Program-made: the position numbers and the translations under genes
Notes under the pieces: model-generated
What the model saw: only the letters and a program-made list of their open reading frames with translations
The model's database searches: none
What the model was told of the DNA's origin: nothing
Assembly: GCF_030247195.1 (NCBI RefSeq)
Contig: NC_080671.1
Span: 88,720,370 to 88,784,369 of the forward strand
DNA: 64,000 nucleotides
Reading direction: 5' to 3'
DNA from: Topomyia yanbarensis
Taxonomy: Eukaryota > Arthropoda > Insecta > Diptera > Culicidae
Shown here: in pieces, positions 48,761-63,549 of the stretch
Position numbering within the stretch: position 1 is the first letter of the stretch
Layout: each line of letters opens with the position of its first letter

Positions 48761-50271
48761 AAAATGTTGTCTAATTTGGCTGAAAATTACATGTTAACCT
48801 AATTTTGAGGTGCTGAATTCTTTTTTGATGTCAAAAGTCCTAAAATATCTGATCCATTTTTCCATACAGTGTCGCTAAACCTTTCTTATGACTATAATCC
48901 CATTTTTATGATAGATTTTCCGCTACTGTTCATCAATATCAACAATATCATAACAATGAAGAGCACAGCTTTAAATCCATTGCATAACGTATCTTTTTAC
49001 TACAAATTTGCTAATTATCTTGCACAAAACACTATGCGTCTCCATAGCAGTAACAAAACTTAAAAATCTCCTTAAACCCGTTTGCGCACCTAGGCGCAGA
49101 ACGAGACCATGTTATTCGTAAAGAAGAGGTAATTTCCTATAGAATGTACAATATGTGACCGTTCCGAAATGTTTCCCCTGATTGTACAGAAAACATTCGC
49201 AATAAAAGTATTTTTGATCTGACCACCTCAAACATATTTAAACAAAAAAATCATAGTTCCAAACAAACTTAGTGAGTATATTATGATCGCAAAACAAGTT
49301 CTTTCGTTCCCCTATAAAATTAAACTACATACCTAGAAAAAATCGTGTAAATTTACGTCTCCTGACCCTAACATATACGAACATCAAAAATGACATAGTT
49401 CTACGTTTGATTGTAATTTTACACGACTTTGAATTTCGGAAGTCGCGTAATTTTACTCCACATACAGAAATTGATTTAAATGTTCAAAAGTATAATATAT
49501 AACACAATGCATGTAAAATACATCTTTCACGTAAAATGAAACGGAACACGGTTATACCTCGTTATTTCGTGAATTACGGTTGGTTAGATTGTGTCACATT
49601 TGAAATTACGTCAACGATAAAATTCGTATTTTTTGGTGTGTAGTTTTGACAAAATCGGACCTAAATCAAAAGAGCAACATGCATTTGAAGTGAACATAGA
49701 AATTGTGGTTTCGAAAATGAAAATCATTCAAAAGTCCAGACATTGCTTCGTTCAAACTGCTGTTAAAAATCCAGTTCTTATCCAATAATCATAAAATTTT
49801 GAACATGAGAAATTTAGGAAAAATATAAAATATCAATATTTCAAACATAACATGGCGTTAGCCATCTTTGTTCAACGCATTGGTTCAAATGGCAAGGCGA
49901 TTTTCGTTATCATAATAGTTCATAAGAAGAAAGCAAAAATATTGGTGCCAATTCATACGAATTGCATCAATTGTATTCCGAGTATCTAATGAAATGGTGA
50001 GGCACCCTCCCTAATAAGACTAGAATAGGCTCTTCACTCTAATACGCTCTAAAACTCAATATCGCTTACAACCTATACGAAACAGAATGTAATGCAACAT
50101 AAACACATTGGAGAATGGTTTACACAGTATTTGAAGTACAGAACTAGAGTCAGCGCAATATGTCTAATCCAAAAAGAGAAAAAAAAGATTCCGCCAACTA
50201 GCCCCATAACGCTAGTTTCGGTGCAATAAGTAATCACTAAAGACTGATTTTTTTTTCGCTCAGGTGCCCAA
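48761..50271. other. Unassigned AT-rich DNA
   Basis: No gene is supported. The stretch 50250-50271 (CGCTCAGGTGCCCAA) belongs to the interspersed repeat also seen at 41870-41910. Confidence 0.4.
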
Positions 50272-50613
50272 CACGCAGAAAAAATTAGCATATTCAAACC
50301 AAAAATATGTGTTATTGAATCCAATCATTTATTGTTTATCACTTTAACAAACAAACTTATTGGTTTGAAAATATTTTTTTTATTAGAACAACAACAAATT
50401 TTTGCCTTCAGTAAATACATTTTTAGTATCAATAATTTTCTTTTAATTTCAATAAAATAATTATTGAAAAACGGAACGATAATTTTGTTTTATTGAAACA
50501 ATAAATAAATTTTATTGAATTCAATAAATAATTTTATTGTCTCCCGACCAATAATTTAATTTATTGAATTTAATGCATAATTTTATTGAACCTACAAATC
50601 TTTTTTCTGCGTG
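50272..50613. mobile_element. 342-bp MITE with CACGCAGAAAAAA ends
   Basis: Inverted ends CACGCAGAAAAAA and TTTTTTCTGCGTG enclose an interior rich in CAATAAA/TTTATTG palindromic words. Comparison with the uninterrupted relative at 41870-41910 suggests the site was GCCCAACACC, with AA on both sides (50270-50271, 50614-50615). A 2-bp duplication with CAC...GTG ends resembles the CACTA-like group, but this is tentative. Confidence 0.75.
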
Positions 50614-51601
50614 AACACCACCTCTACGCGGGCAAAGTATTTTTCCAAAAACCTAAACTTCCGAATTATTCCTAAACCAATTTACATCTAGAGTGAAATA
50701 CTAGTAATAGGCTACTCAAAAAAAAATTGTTTAGTTGTTGAAATTTCCAAAAATTGTTGAAATTTGTTTTATTATTCATGAATCAGTAATCATCACCACT
50801 AAACACAAAAAGTTTTTTTCCACGTTTTCCTCGAATTTGCAACTTTGAGCTTCAATTGCATTTGACTGAAGGCTACGAATATTCAAATAATGTGTGTGTG
50901 TGTATGAAAGTTGTGAGCGTTGAGAAGAAATTCTAGTGCGGATGACAACATACAATCTTGTTTTAGTAGTTTTATTTGGATATTTATATAGAGATCGCCT
51001 AGAGGCGGTGCACAGAGGAGTAACTGGGGTGGAATCCTGGCCAAAATTATTTTCTGCTGCTCTTAATATGAACTAAAAATAGACAATAACTAGATTTTGG
51101 AACAATTTCACCTACCAGTGCTATATATCCTTTCGCAACCGCGACGAACCCTAAAACTTGCACGCAGCGTGAATTTAGCTTTTTATTGCTCTATCAAACG
51201 ATTTGTTTCGCACTTTTGAACATCCTTCCATTTTAGATTCATCGTACCTAGACATTATTTTTCATGCGCTCCAGGCCTACCGTAAAAACATGATCGATAT
51301 TAAATACGCTCTTTCTTCGTTGAATTTATCTTCTCGGAAAAATGGGCTTCTTGGCATATCCATTCGATTTTAGCTTTCTTCTAGCATATAACAGCTCAAC
51401 ATATACGGAGCATACTATCAGCAGAACCCAGCTCTATTCCCCAAAGGCACGACATTGAACGGATTGGTATGGAAGCGATGATTATGGTTATGATGGTTAT
51501 TCTCCTACAGACGCTACAAGCATGAAAATGTGAAAGGTACAAAAAAGTATACCAACATACAGGCTTGCCTGTGCCTTTCCAAACTGGAACACTGACTACA
51601 G
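50614..51601. other. Unassigned DNA
   Basis: The region from about 51100 to 52900 has few recognisable repeats and may belong to a gene (see the two candidate exons). An AGGCGGTG fragment at about 51002 belongs to the interspersed repeat. Confidence 0.4.
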
Positions 51602-51675
51602 GTACAAAAAACTTCTGGGAGAAACTCGGTCATCCGGAAAATCAGGGCACTAATGACCTGTCGAAGATGGCGAAG
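51602..51675 (+). other. Candidate coding exon (weak)
   Basis: A 74-bp open segment lies between an AG acceptor context (CTGACTACAG, ending at 51601) and a good donor (GTAAGG, from 51676). It reads TKNFWEKLGHPENQ followed by ten more residues and ends on a codon boundary. I do not recognise the protein. It could be a chance arrangement. Confidence 0.2.
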
Positions 51676-52311
51676 GTAAGGCACAGCTGTTGCTCTAATG
51701 GCACATATACGAAAAATTGAGCAGATTTCGTGCTGCTACCTAGGGAAGATTTATATTCATGGAAAATCAATTTTGAAGCGGTGATATTGAGCATTTCGGA
51801 TAGCCAAGCGGGAAAAAGGGATCCTGTCGACCTGCATCCAGATACTTTGTACCATCAGCGAAGAAATCGTTAAACTTCCGTTGACTATAAAAATAAAATT
51901 TATAACCCTTGCTTAGTCGTAATTGCCCTTGGTTGTACTTAGCAGCTGAGTTTTAGCTGAAAAACTGAAAATTTTAAACCTTTATGCAAACAAAAATCTC
52001 TTCTACTTGTCATTTACCATTTTCTCCGCAGACATAACCTCCCCCTTCCGGAACAATATGCAAACCGGCTCCGCAGCAGATGGCAGCAATTTACAATCGC
52101 TCAGTCTCGAACCGGAGTTTGTTTTAATTTTTCATCTCAACCACGTGACATTGCTGGTGTGTTTTTTTTTATTGTGCACCTTGCGAAAAGCCAGAGAATT
52201 TATTGCTCTAATTAATTTCATTACCTCAGAGAGCTTATTGCAGCAGGGTAAATCCGTCCCCCTTTTGAAACATTTATTTTGTCTAACTCCTACTCCAAAC
52301 AACTCCCCATC

Positions 52312-52420
52312 AGCCGAACAGAAACGTAACGGTTGACACCCGGTACAAAAACCGCACCGAGATTCTACAATTCGGCCACAAGCGTGTACTGGAAGCTGGT
52401 GGAGCAGGAAGCAGTAGAAA
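52312..52420 (+). other. Candidate coding exon (weak)
   Basis: After an acceptor-like CCCCATCAG the phase-0 frame reads PNRNVTVDTRYKNRTEILQF and continues GHKRVLEAGG, a mixed-composition peptide unlike the A/T-driven frames around it. Its phase would fit the candidate exon at 51602-51675. No clear donor was identified and no family is recognised. Confidence 0.2.
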
Positions 52421-53784
52421 GGGGTTGTTTTAAAATTTATGATCTAGTTGAATTTGATGAATTGCACGTCGCATGTGTTGTCATTAAACGAATTATATCA
52501 AACGGTTCGCTTCAGGTTCGAGTGGTCCATGTGTTGCTGCTATAGTGGGATTAATTGGGTAAATGAAAAATTGTTTTTTATAGGTGCGGCATGAATGTTT
52601 CTCTGAATGTCGTTCTTCGTTCGAATTGTAGAATGAAGTTCGTATATTCAGGCACAATTAGAATATTCTTTACAATTTCATACCAGGGATTTTGGCAATG
52701 GGGTGGCGTCTGGCAGTGTTATAGACTCTTTCTCCAAATCCAAATAGTTTCAAATAAAGATTATATAGAACCTATGCGGATTAAGCAAATTAAAGAGAAA
52801 TATTTTTACTTGTTTACAGTTTGGAAGCATCCGTAAAGATGCGGAAGTGGTTCGGCTAGAGTACCGTGGGGTAATAGTGTGCATGGGGCAAAAAACGGCC
52901 TTTGAATCTTACAAGCATGAAATATTGGCAACACACTAGGAATTTGACATATAACTTGGATAGCTGATCACTCATATAAACGAAGTAATGCGGTGAATAG
53001 TATTTTGCAGTGTTCTGATGTAATTTTTCGAATTTTGGGGATTAAAAAATTCGCAGTTTGAATAATATGGAACCTCCAAAATTATAGTACCCTAAAATCT
53101 TCAACGTGAATGGATCTTGGATGGATTGATGGATGTTTCATGGAGTACATTCCGTATCAATCGAATTAGTTAAAAGATTGACACAGGACGCAATTAAAGA
53201 GGGACAAGTCTGTCTTTGCCGTGAGACACTTGAGCGATTCGTAGTAATGCTGTCTGAGTTCGACTCATGCCAGTAGAAGAAAAAAGATTAGTCCGATTTT
53301 AAGCCTGTTTCTAATGGCCACTTCTAGTTTTCCGATCTGTATATTTCTCATCATTGCTCTCACTTGAGTACTATGGTTCTAAATTTTCAACTTTCCCTAC
53401 TCAGTACTTTCAAGCTAATTCAATTCCAATATATGTGTGAAAAGAAAAAGAAAACCGTGGCTGTATAACAAAACACAAGAAATCCATCACAATCTAGAAA
53501 TGTTTTAATTGAAATTGCATATAAGATAAGAGTTCATTTTAGGATTATGAAAACAACAAACATCAGCGAAACCATACTTATAATATTATTTGCAAGATAC
53601 AAACTTTTTGCAAATATCTTTTTTTGAAATCTCCAACTGAATAACAGATCGAAATATGAATACGTAAGTCTGTTATTCCCTTGGACATTAGCAAACATTT
53701 CAAATAAAGGTACGAAAAATTACTTCAAAAACTAAAAATGAATTGTATTTTGTGACACTATGGAAGTGGTTACTTCCCTTCCGA
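52421..53784. other. Unassigned DNA
   Basis: No gene or repeat boundary is supported. Confidence 0.4.
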
Positions 53785-53903
53785 AAAAGACATGAGCACA
53801 AATTTTTTCTCCTCAGAAAAATCTCAACGACCTCGGTTGGGATTGAATTCAGAGCAACTGGAATGAGCGGCGGTCACGCTTACCACTCAACCACCGGCGT
53901 CTG
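53785..53903 (-). mobile_element. tRNA-derived SINE, fragment
   Basis: On the minus strand: GCCGGTGGTTGAGTGGTAAG (A box TGGTTGAGTGG), then TTCAATCCC (B box). The body AGATTTTTCTGAGGAGAAAA is cut short. It is related to the SINE at 25799-26045 (both have CCCA/ATTCCAGTTG before the B box). No tail or target duplication was found. Confidence 0.7.
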
Positions 53904-53934
53904 AATATAAATTGTGCGGTATTGTATAACAAAG

Positions 53935-57690
<3,756 letters not shown>

Positions 57691-58215
57691 TCATAAAAAT
57701 CGACACAAAATTGTTTATTAAGAAAATTGAGCAATAAAAAATAAAATCCTACGTACGTCGCTGTAGAAATCAATTTTGAATATACTGTAAAAATTTCAAA
57801 ACGATCAAAAATAATTTGTTCGAGTTACATTTGCGGCTAGCTAAAAAAAGTGGTTTCGAGGAAAACGCGATTAAAGTTTTCAGAACACACGGGATATACA
57901 TAAGAGGCGTTACTACAGAATTGAAAATTTGAATATTTATGTATTGTTTTCATCTTCCATGTTTTGGGATATCATTTTTGACATCCTAAAACACATACTA
58001 TGTTGCGTTTCGGCTTCGCCTCATCAGAAACCGACACTAACACATTGTCGGAATAGATTAGCGCCGGCTTGACGCAAATCCCTTAAAACTAAAACACACT
58101 ATGTGTTTCAATCAAACGACTGATCAAACGTGATGTCCCGTTCTGGTTTTTACCAACAAATTTTCACCCTAGTGAGAAATTTTGGTTTTTACCAAATTTT
58201 CCTCCTTAGGGTGAA
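57691..58215. other. Unassigned repeat-like DNA
   Basis: The segment 57995-58060 (TTGCGTTTCGGCTTCGCCTC) resembles interspersed repeats I associate with Aedes-type genomes. No gene is seen. Confidence 0.4.
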
Positions 58216-58219
58216 ATAT

Positions 58220-58988
58220 CGTCGCTGTTGTGCTATCTTATGACAAGCGCCATTTAGCACATTTCGAGAAAAACAATTTTTAAAGTTTGAGATTGAATAT
58301 CTTGAAACTTATAAATGGTATTAACAATCCAAAGAAGACAATTGATGCCTCTATCTGTTCTGCATTAATCTCTCAAATATTACGAAGATCGGTTGACTAT
58401 GTTGCGAGTTTTTACTATGAATGTAAACAAAAGTCGCACTCACACGTGTCATAGGCGTGTATTGATGACAAAATTTGTATGACGTGTCATAATCGTGCAT
58501 GGAAAATTTTCCATAGAAAAAAATCATCACTTTTTAACTTTTATTCATATCTTTGGGTTCATATGGTCTATAAACATTCGGTGAAATGCATTTTAAAGGA
58601 AATGAGTCAGGGAATCTAGAAAAATGGTTATTCTTGATTACAGTGTTGCAAAATATATTTTATTTCCAGTTCAATACTAAAACTGTGTTTTTCTCACAAC
58701 TCGTATAATTTTCTTTCGAAAATGTTTATGCCATTGTGTTCCTCAGACATTTTCACACATAAAACCGTCTAAAACTTCAATATAACTTGAGCCAATCCTT
58801 AGATATAGTGATTTGAAGCAAAAAACTCACAATTTCTTATCATGTTTCTAGCTATATCTAAGTAACCAAGTAGAATTTCAAAATTCTGAAAACGCCACTT
58901 TGTAGAGATTTTTCAAACAAGTAATGTGGCATATCTAACTCAGTTTACCCCAAAATGGCGTTTGTCATAAGATAGCACAACAGCGACG
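58220..58988. mobile_element. MITE with CGTCGCTGTTGTGC ends, copy 2
   Basis: Nearly identical to 15596-16365, with only scattered substitutions and single-base indels. It is flanked by ATAT (58216-58219 and 58989-58992), again a 4-bp duplication with an A-T-purine-T pattern (ATGT at the other copy). The high identity implies recent movement. Confidence 0.9.
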
Positions 58989-58992
58989 ATAT

Positions 58993-59314
58993 AGCATAAT
59001 CCTAAAACACATTTTAAACTAATAAATAAAAAAACGATTTTTATTTAAAATTCTACAGTGGTGTAACAACTTAATGAACTCTCAGCAGCAGTTAATCGAA
59101 GGTTTCCAATAGTGCAAGTTGGGATACCGGATACTTCACCGATTGAAACTGCGCCTGCGCAGTTACTTCAAAAGAAAAAATTTACGTGTTTGAGGTCCTT
59201 AAAACGCTAGAACGATGTTATGAAGAACTACTGGTCACCCTGACCACACAAAATAATCTTTTCACCACTACACAATCTTCGCCAAATCTGAATATAGTAC
59301 GAAGTACACATTAC
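58993..59314. other. Unassigned DNA
   Basis: Nothing recognised. Confidence 0.4.
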
Positions 59315-59322
59315 GTCAGGCT

Positions 59323-60054
59323 CAGTGATGCCACAAGTACAGATTTATCTAGAAAGGTACAGATTTTTGAAGCATTTTTGGTACAGATTCTGTACGGTAC
59401 AGATTACAGATTTTTGCAAAAAAAGTACAGATTGGTACAGATTTTTTTTGCATGACAGGAAGGTAAAATAATTTAACCCTGCGATGCATCCCAGTAAACA
59501 GCAAGTATACTTTGAATTAGGCAGTAGTGATGGCATGAATCTAAAGTGGAGCTGTTACTGATTGAACCCGAACAAAAACTGACATTAGAATGCGATATGC
59601 GAGAAACCTTATTCCAGCAAATCAAAGGGATGATATGTAAGTGAAAACCGAGCGAATTTACTCGGAGTGCCTACGTTTACTCTGACCTGCTTCATTTGAA
59701 TTCTTGCAAGTAGGTTCCTTGCATCCTATTTATAATACCCGCCCTATCTCAGTTTCTCGCCGCCACTGTAAACAAAGTGGCAGAGAGAATTTGAGCTGGA
59801 GCTGATATTGACGTTACCCAGTCAAACTCATCCGGAATTCTAACTGGTTTCTTGCGGAGTTCCAACTCAAATAAAATAATCGAGTCAGAATGTCTGGTTG
59901 AGTTTCCCGAATGATAAATATGAATAATAAAAATATTTTTTTTAAAAACAACCTTATTGTTTGGGTACAGAATTCGGTACAGATTTTTCTATGGAACAGT
60001 ACAGATAGAAAAGATTTTTCAACTCCCGGTACAGATTTAATTGTGGCAACACTG
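59323..60054. mobile_element. hAT-like non-autonomous element 1
   Basis: Ends CAGTGATGCCAC and inverted CAGTGTTGCCAC are flanked by a perfect 8-bp duplication GTCAGGCT (59315-59322, 60055-60062), the hallmark of hAT insertion. Subterminal GTACAGATTTTT words repeat many times near both ends, as is usual for hAT transposase binding regions. No transposase is present. Confidence 0.88.
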
Positions 60055-60150
60055 GTCAGGCTTCCGTCGCTGGTACACCACATGAACCGTAGTTCAACAT
60101 TCGTTGCATACAGCCATGAATTCAATAGTTGTCCGCATGAGACATGAATT

Positions 60151-60452
60151 CAGGGTGGCCAGACCTACCGATTTATCGGTAGTCCTACCGATTTTGGTCT
60201 TCCCTACCGATTCACAGACGACCAAGGCAAAACTACCGATATTTTGTTATTCCTACCGAATACTACCGATTTTTATTGATTTTGGACACATCCTACTCAA
60301 CATTCATTTTTTGGGTTGAATTTGATCTGAGATCTGTGTTGTCAGTATTTTACAATTCTATGTCAATACTACGTTTTTGGGACAACAACCCGACCTACCG
60401 ATAAACTTTTAGTGACCCTACCGATATTAAGGAATTCTATCTGGCCACCCTG
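60151..60452. mobile_element. hAT-like MITE 2 (302 bp)
   Basis: Ends CAGGGTGGCCAGA and complement are flanked by a perfect 8-bp duplication CATGAATT (60143-60150, 60453-60460). Subterminal CCTACCGAT words recur at least eight times. The element is non-coding. Confidence 0.9.
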
Positions 60453-60629
60453 CATGAATTCAACAGCTTATTCTAACACAACGGTTTCGTGACGTTGACG
60501 ATCCTTACCATTGAAGAAAGCTGATGTATCGTATGAAACGCACTTCTCTCTTTTAACTCTTCCATCGTTTAGGTATATAAGAGAATATAACGTGCATATG
60601 TATTTTCGTTATTTTCTCATTCCATGCGC

Positions 60630-63379
60630 CAGGGTTACCAAAAATGCAGAAAAATCTGTATTTATACAGATTTTTGAGCCATTTTCAGACCAGATTTTTG
60701 CGTGTATGTACAGATATAAAGATTTTTGAAAAATGAAGTTGCAAAAACTATTTTTAGAAATATTTTTTTTCAGTTTCAGTAATACTTCCTCTGTGTGTCT
60801 CTCAGCTTAGCCGTCTGCATGCACAGCCTAATTAAAATATAAAAACCTGTTTTAATCCACCTAGAGGTGCAATTGTGCCTTTCTCATTTCTCCAAACTAT
60901 GATATAATAGCTGGTTCGTACAATATAACATTATGGAAATGTCTTTCATTCTTATTACACTTGGTAAGTATATATACGAGCACCTTTTTGCATTCATCGC
61001 GGTAACGGTTTGAATCGGAGTTTTCTATGTGATCGCACTCCACAACCCGTAACTCCGGAGCCGGAAGTCGGATGGAGATGGAATTTAATATCAGTTTCCG
61101 GGGACGCAACACCTTTTATTTGAGACTAAGTTGATCAAATCGGTCTAGCCATTTTCGAGAAACCAATATAACCGTTATTCTAAATTTAGATACTTAAGGA
61201 TCCGTCGATGGTGGCCAGTGTGACCAAAGAGCCTTTGAATGACTGTTGGGGATCTAGATCTACGAATTCAACAGTTGTGTACATTTTGGAAAAAAATTCA
61301 CCTTTTTACATTCATCTCAGAATTCGTTAGAATCGGGATTTGCTGCGTGATCGTACGTATCACCATGTAATTCAGGAACCAGAACTCGGATCCACACAAA
61401 ATTCAACAGCAGCTGATGGACCTTTCATTTAAAATTAAGTTTGTCAAAATCGGTTCAGAAAATTCCGAGAAACCGATGTGGAAAAATCAACAAATTTTGT
61501 TTTGTAACCATACTCTTCAACTCGTAAGCCGGAACAAGATGTCGGTTGAAAATGAAATTCAATAGCAACCTATGGGAATATTATACCTTTCATTTGAATC
61601 TTAGTTTGTAAAAATCGGTTCAGCCATCTCCGAGAAACCGATGTGTACATTTTGTTAACAAATCTGCACATACACACACATACATACATACATACATACA
61701 CACACACATACACACAGATATTTTGCGATCTCGGCGAATTGAGTCGAATGTTATATGAGACTCGGCCCTCCGGGCCTCGGTTAGAAAGTCGGTTTTTGGA
61801 GCAATTGCATAACCTTTCTATATAAGAAAGGCAAAAGAAAAATATTTAATTAGTTTAATAAGCATGAGTTCAATGTTATCTTCATGTGATTATAATTTGG
61901 AAAGGTTGGTGGAATGGTTTTGAACATGTAGGGAATGGGGGGTTAGTAGAGTGGGAGTGGACGATGCGTCAGAAATCCTTCATCTTATTTCGGTATACGG
62001 GGTGGATGAAGAAAATGCGGGCGTGAGGGTGGTCCAAGAGGAGGGGAGTGATGAAGGAGGGAGGTATAAGGGCAAAGCGAAGGGGGGGGGGGGGGGGGGG
62101 AGGGGCGGCGACACAATACTCAACTGCATATTTTGCCTTCCATTTGAGACTTGGTTTGAGAAAATCGGTTCAGTCATCACTGATGAACCGATGTGACTTT
62201 AATTGTGGAATATGCCCGGAATTCCGGACTTCCGGAATCGTTGATAGTGGACAATATATTCAAAGAATGTTTGATTGGCAATCAGTGATCTAGATCTGCG
62301 ATTAGAAGTAATTTGGTGACCATTTCAATAGTTTTTAGCCTCTGAGGTATTACGATTGTATCGATTTATATGGGAAATTCCAGAGTATCCTTACTAACAC
62401 CCCTGTAACTCCGGAAGCAAGAGTCAGAACCGAGTGAAAATCAGCAGCAGTCAATGGCATTACTGTATCTTTCATTTGAAATCAAGTTTGTGAAAATCGG
62501 TAGAGAATTCGTTGTGGAATGGGTGGGATATTAATTTAGGAACTTGGCGGGTTCCCCGGGGGCGTCATGAACCGTCATAGGTGGCCAATGTGGTCAAAGC
62601 TGCTTTGATTGATCATTAGTGATCCAGACCCGCAAACTAGAGTAATGTTACATCAATTTTATTATGTTTTACCTCATTTGAACATCATGGTGGTACCAGT
62701 TTATATGGGAATTTGCTGTGTGACCGCACTCTTCAACCCGTAACTCCGGAACCAGAAGTCGGATCAACTAAAAATTCAATAGCAGCTTATGGGAGTGTTA
62801 TACCTTTCAGATGAAACTAAGTTTGCGAAAATCGGTTCAGCCATCTCTGAGAAAATTGTGTGAGTTTAAATGACACACACACACATACACACACACATAC
62901 ATACACACACACAGACATTTGCCGATCTCGACGAACTGAATCGAATGGTGTATGACACTCGGCCCTCCGGGCCTTAGTTAAAAAGTCGATTTTTACAGTG
63001 ATTGCATAGCCTTTCTTTATATGAGAAAGGCAAAAAGGTATAGGTTTGTAATACACTCAGGCTAGCACCCAGCAAACGCCTGGCTGAAATCTACTTCCAG
63101 AAACGTTAATTGTAATGCTCTGTGACTTTGTTAATTCTCAATTTTTTGTCCGAAAATTTGACCTAATATATATAAAATTATATATCAACAAAAGTCATTA
63201 AACAGGTCCTTGCTTGAATGATTTAAACCACAGGAATTAATACCTTCGATAGATAATCCAGCAAAAGATTTAACGACTCAACTGATTCGATACAGATATC
63301 GACACAGATTTTTCGAAGAGTAAATACAGATGAAAAGATTTTTTAGAACAAAAATACAGGTTTAATTTTGGCAACCCTG
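60630..63379. mobile_element. hAT-like element 3, enlarged by a nested insertion
   Basis: Ends CAGGGTTACCAAAAAT and inverted CAGGGTTGCCAAAATT are flanked by CCATGCGC (60622-60629) and CCTTGCGC (63380-63387), an 8-bp duplication with one mismatch. Subterminal ACAGATTTTT words link it to element 1. About 2.2 kb of the length (60840-63055) is a separate culicine-type repeat, so the original element would be only about 530 bp. Confidence 0.75.
60840..63055 (+). repeat. Culicine-type interspersed repeat (GGCCCTCCGGGCC hairpin family)
   Basis: Starts AAAAACCTGTTTTAATCCAC, ends ATGAGAAAGGCAAAAAGG. Inside are several related units, each with AACTCCGGARCCRGAAGTCG, TCGGTTCAGCCATCTCYGAG, a CA-rich tract (61670-61715; 62875-62915) and the ACTCGGCCCTCCGGGC hairpin (61761; 62957). 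A G-run of about 19 lies at 62082-62100. The same family occupies 43620-44455 and forms the outer edges of copies B and C. Confidence 0.75.
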
Positions 63380-63387
63380 CCTTGCGC

Positions 63388-63549
63388 TGCCCTTGACCTT
63401 GAGTGTGTTTGTGTCATCGACTTCTGCCATTCCCACTCTGCACCCTGCATGCATTCATAATTTTATTTCATTCATAAAAAGTGATTCATTCGCTCCGTCA
63501 GCTTCGTGTTGTTTGACCTTGGTCTCGCCATTCATCGTTTTTCATTAAA
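63388..63549. other. Upstream region of the RRM gene
   Basis: A less AT-rich stretch between the hAT-like element and the gene. It may hold the 5' untranslated region or the end of an intron. No TATA box or initiator can be assigned. Confidence 0.35.
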
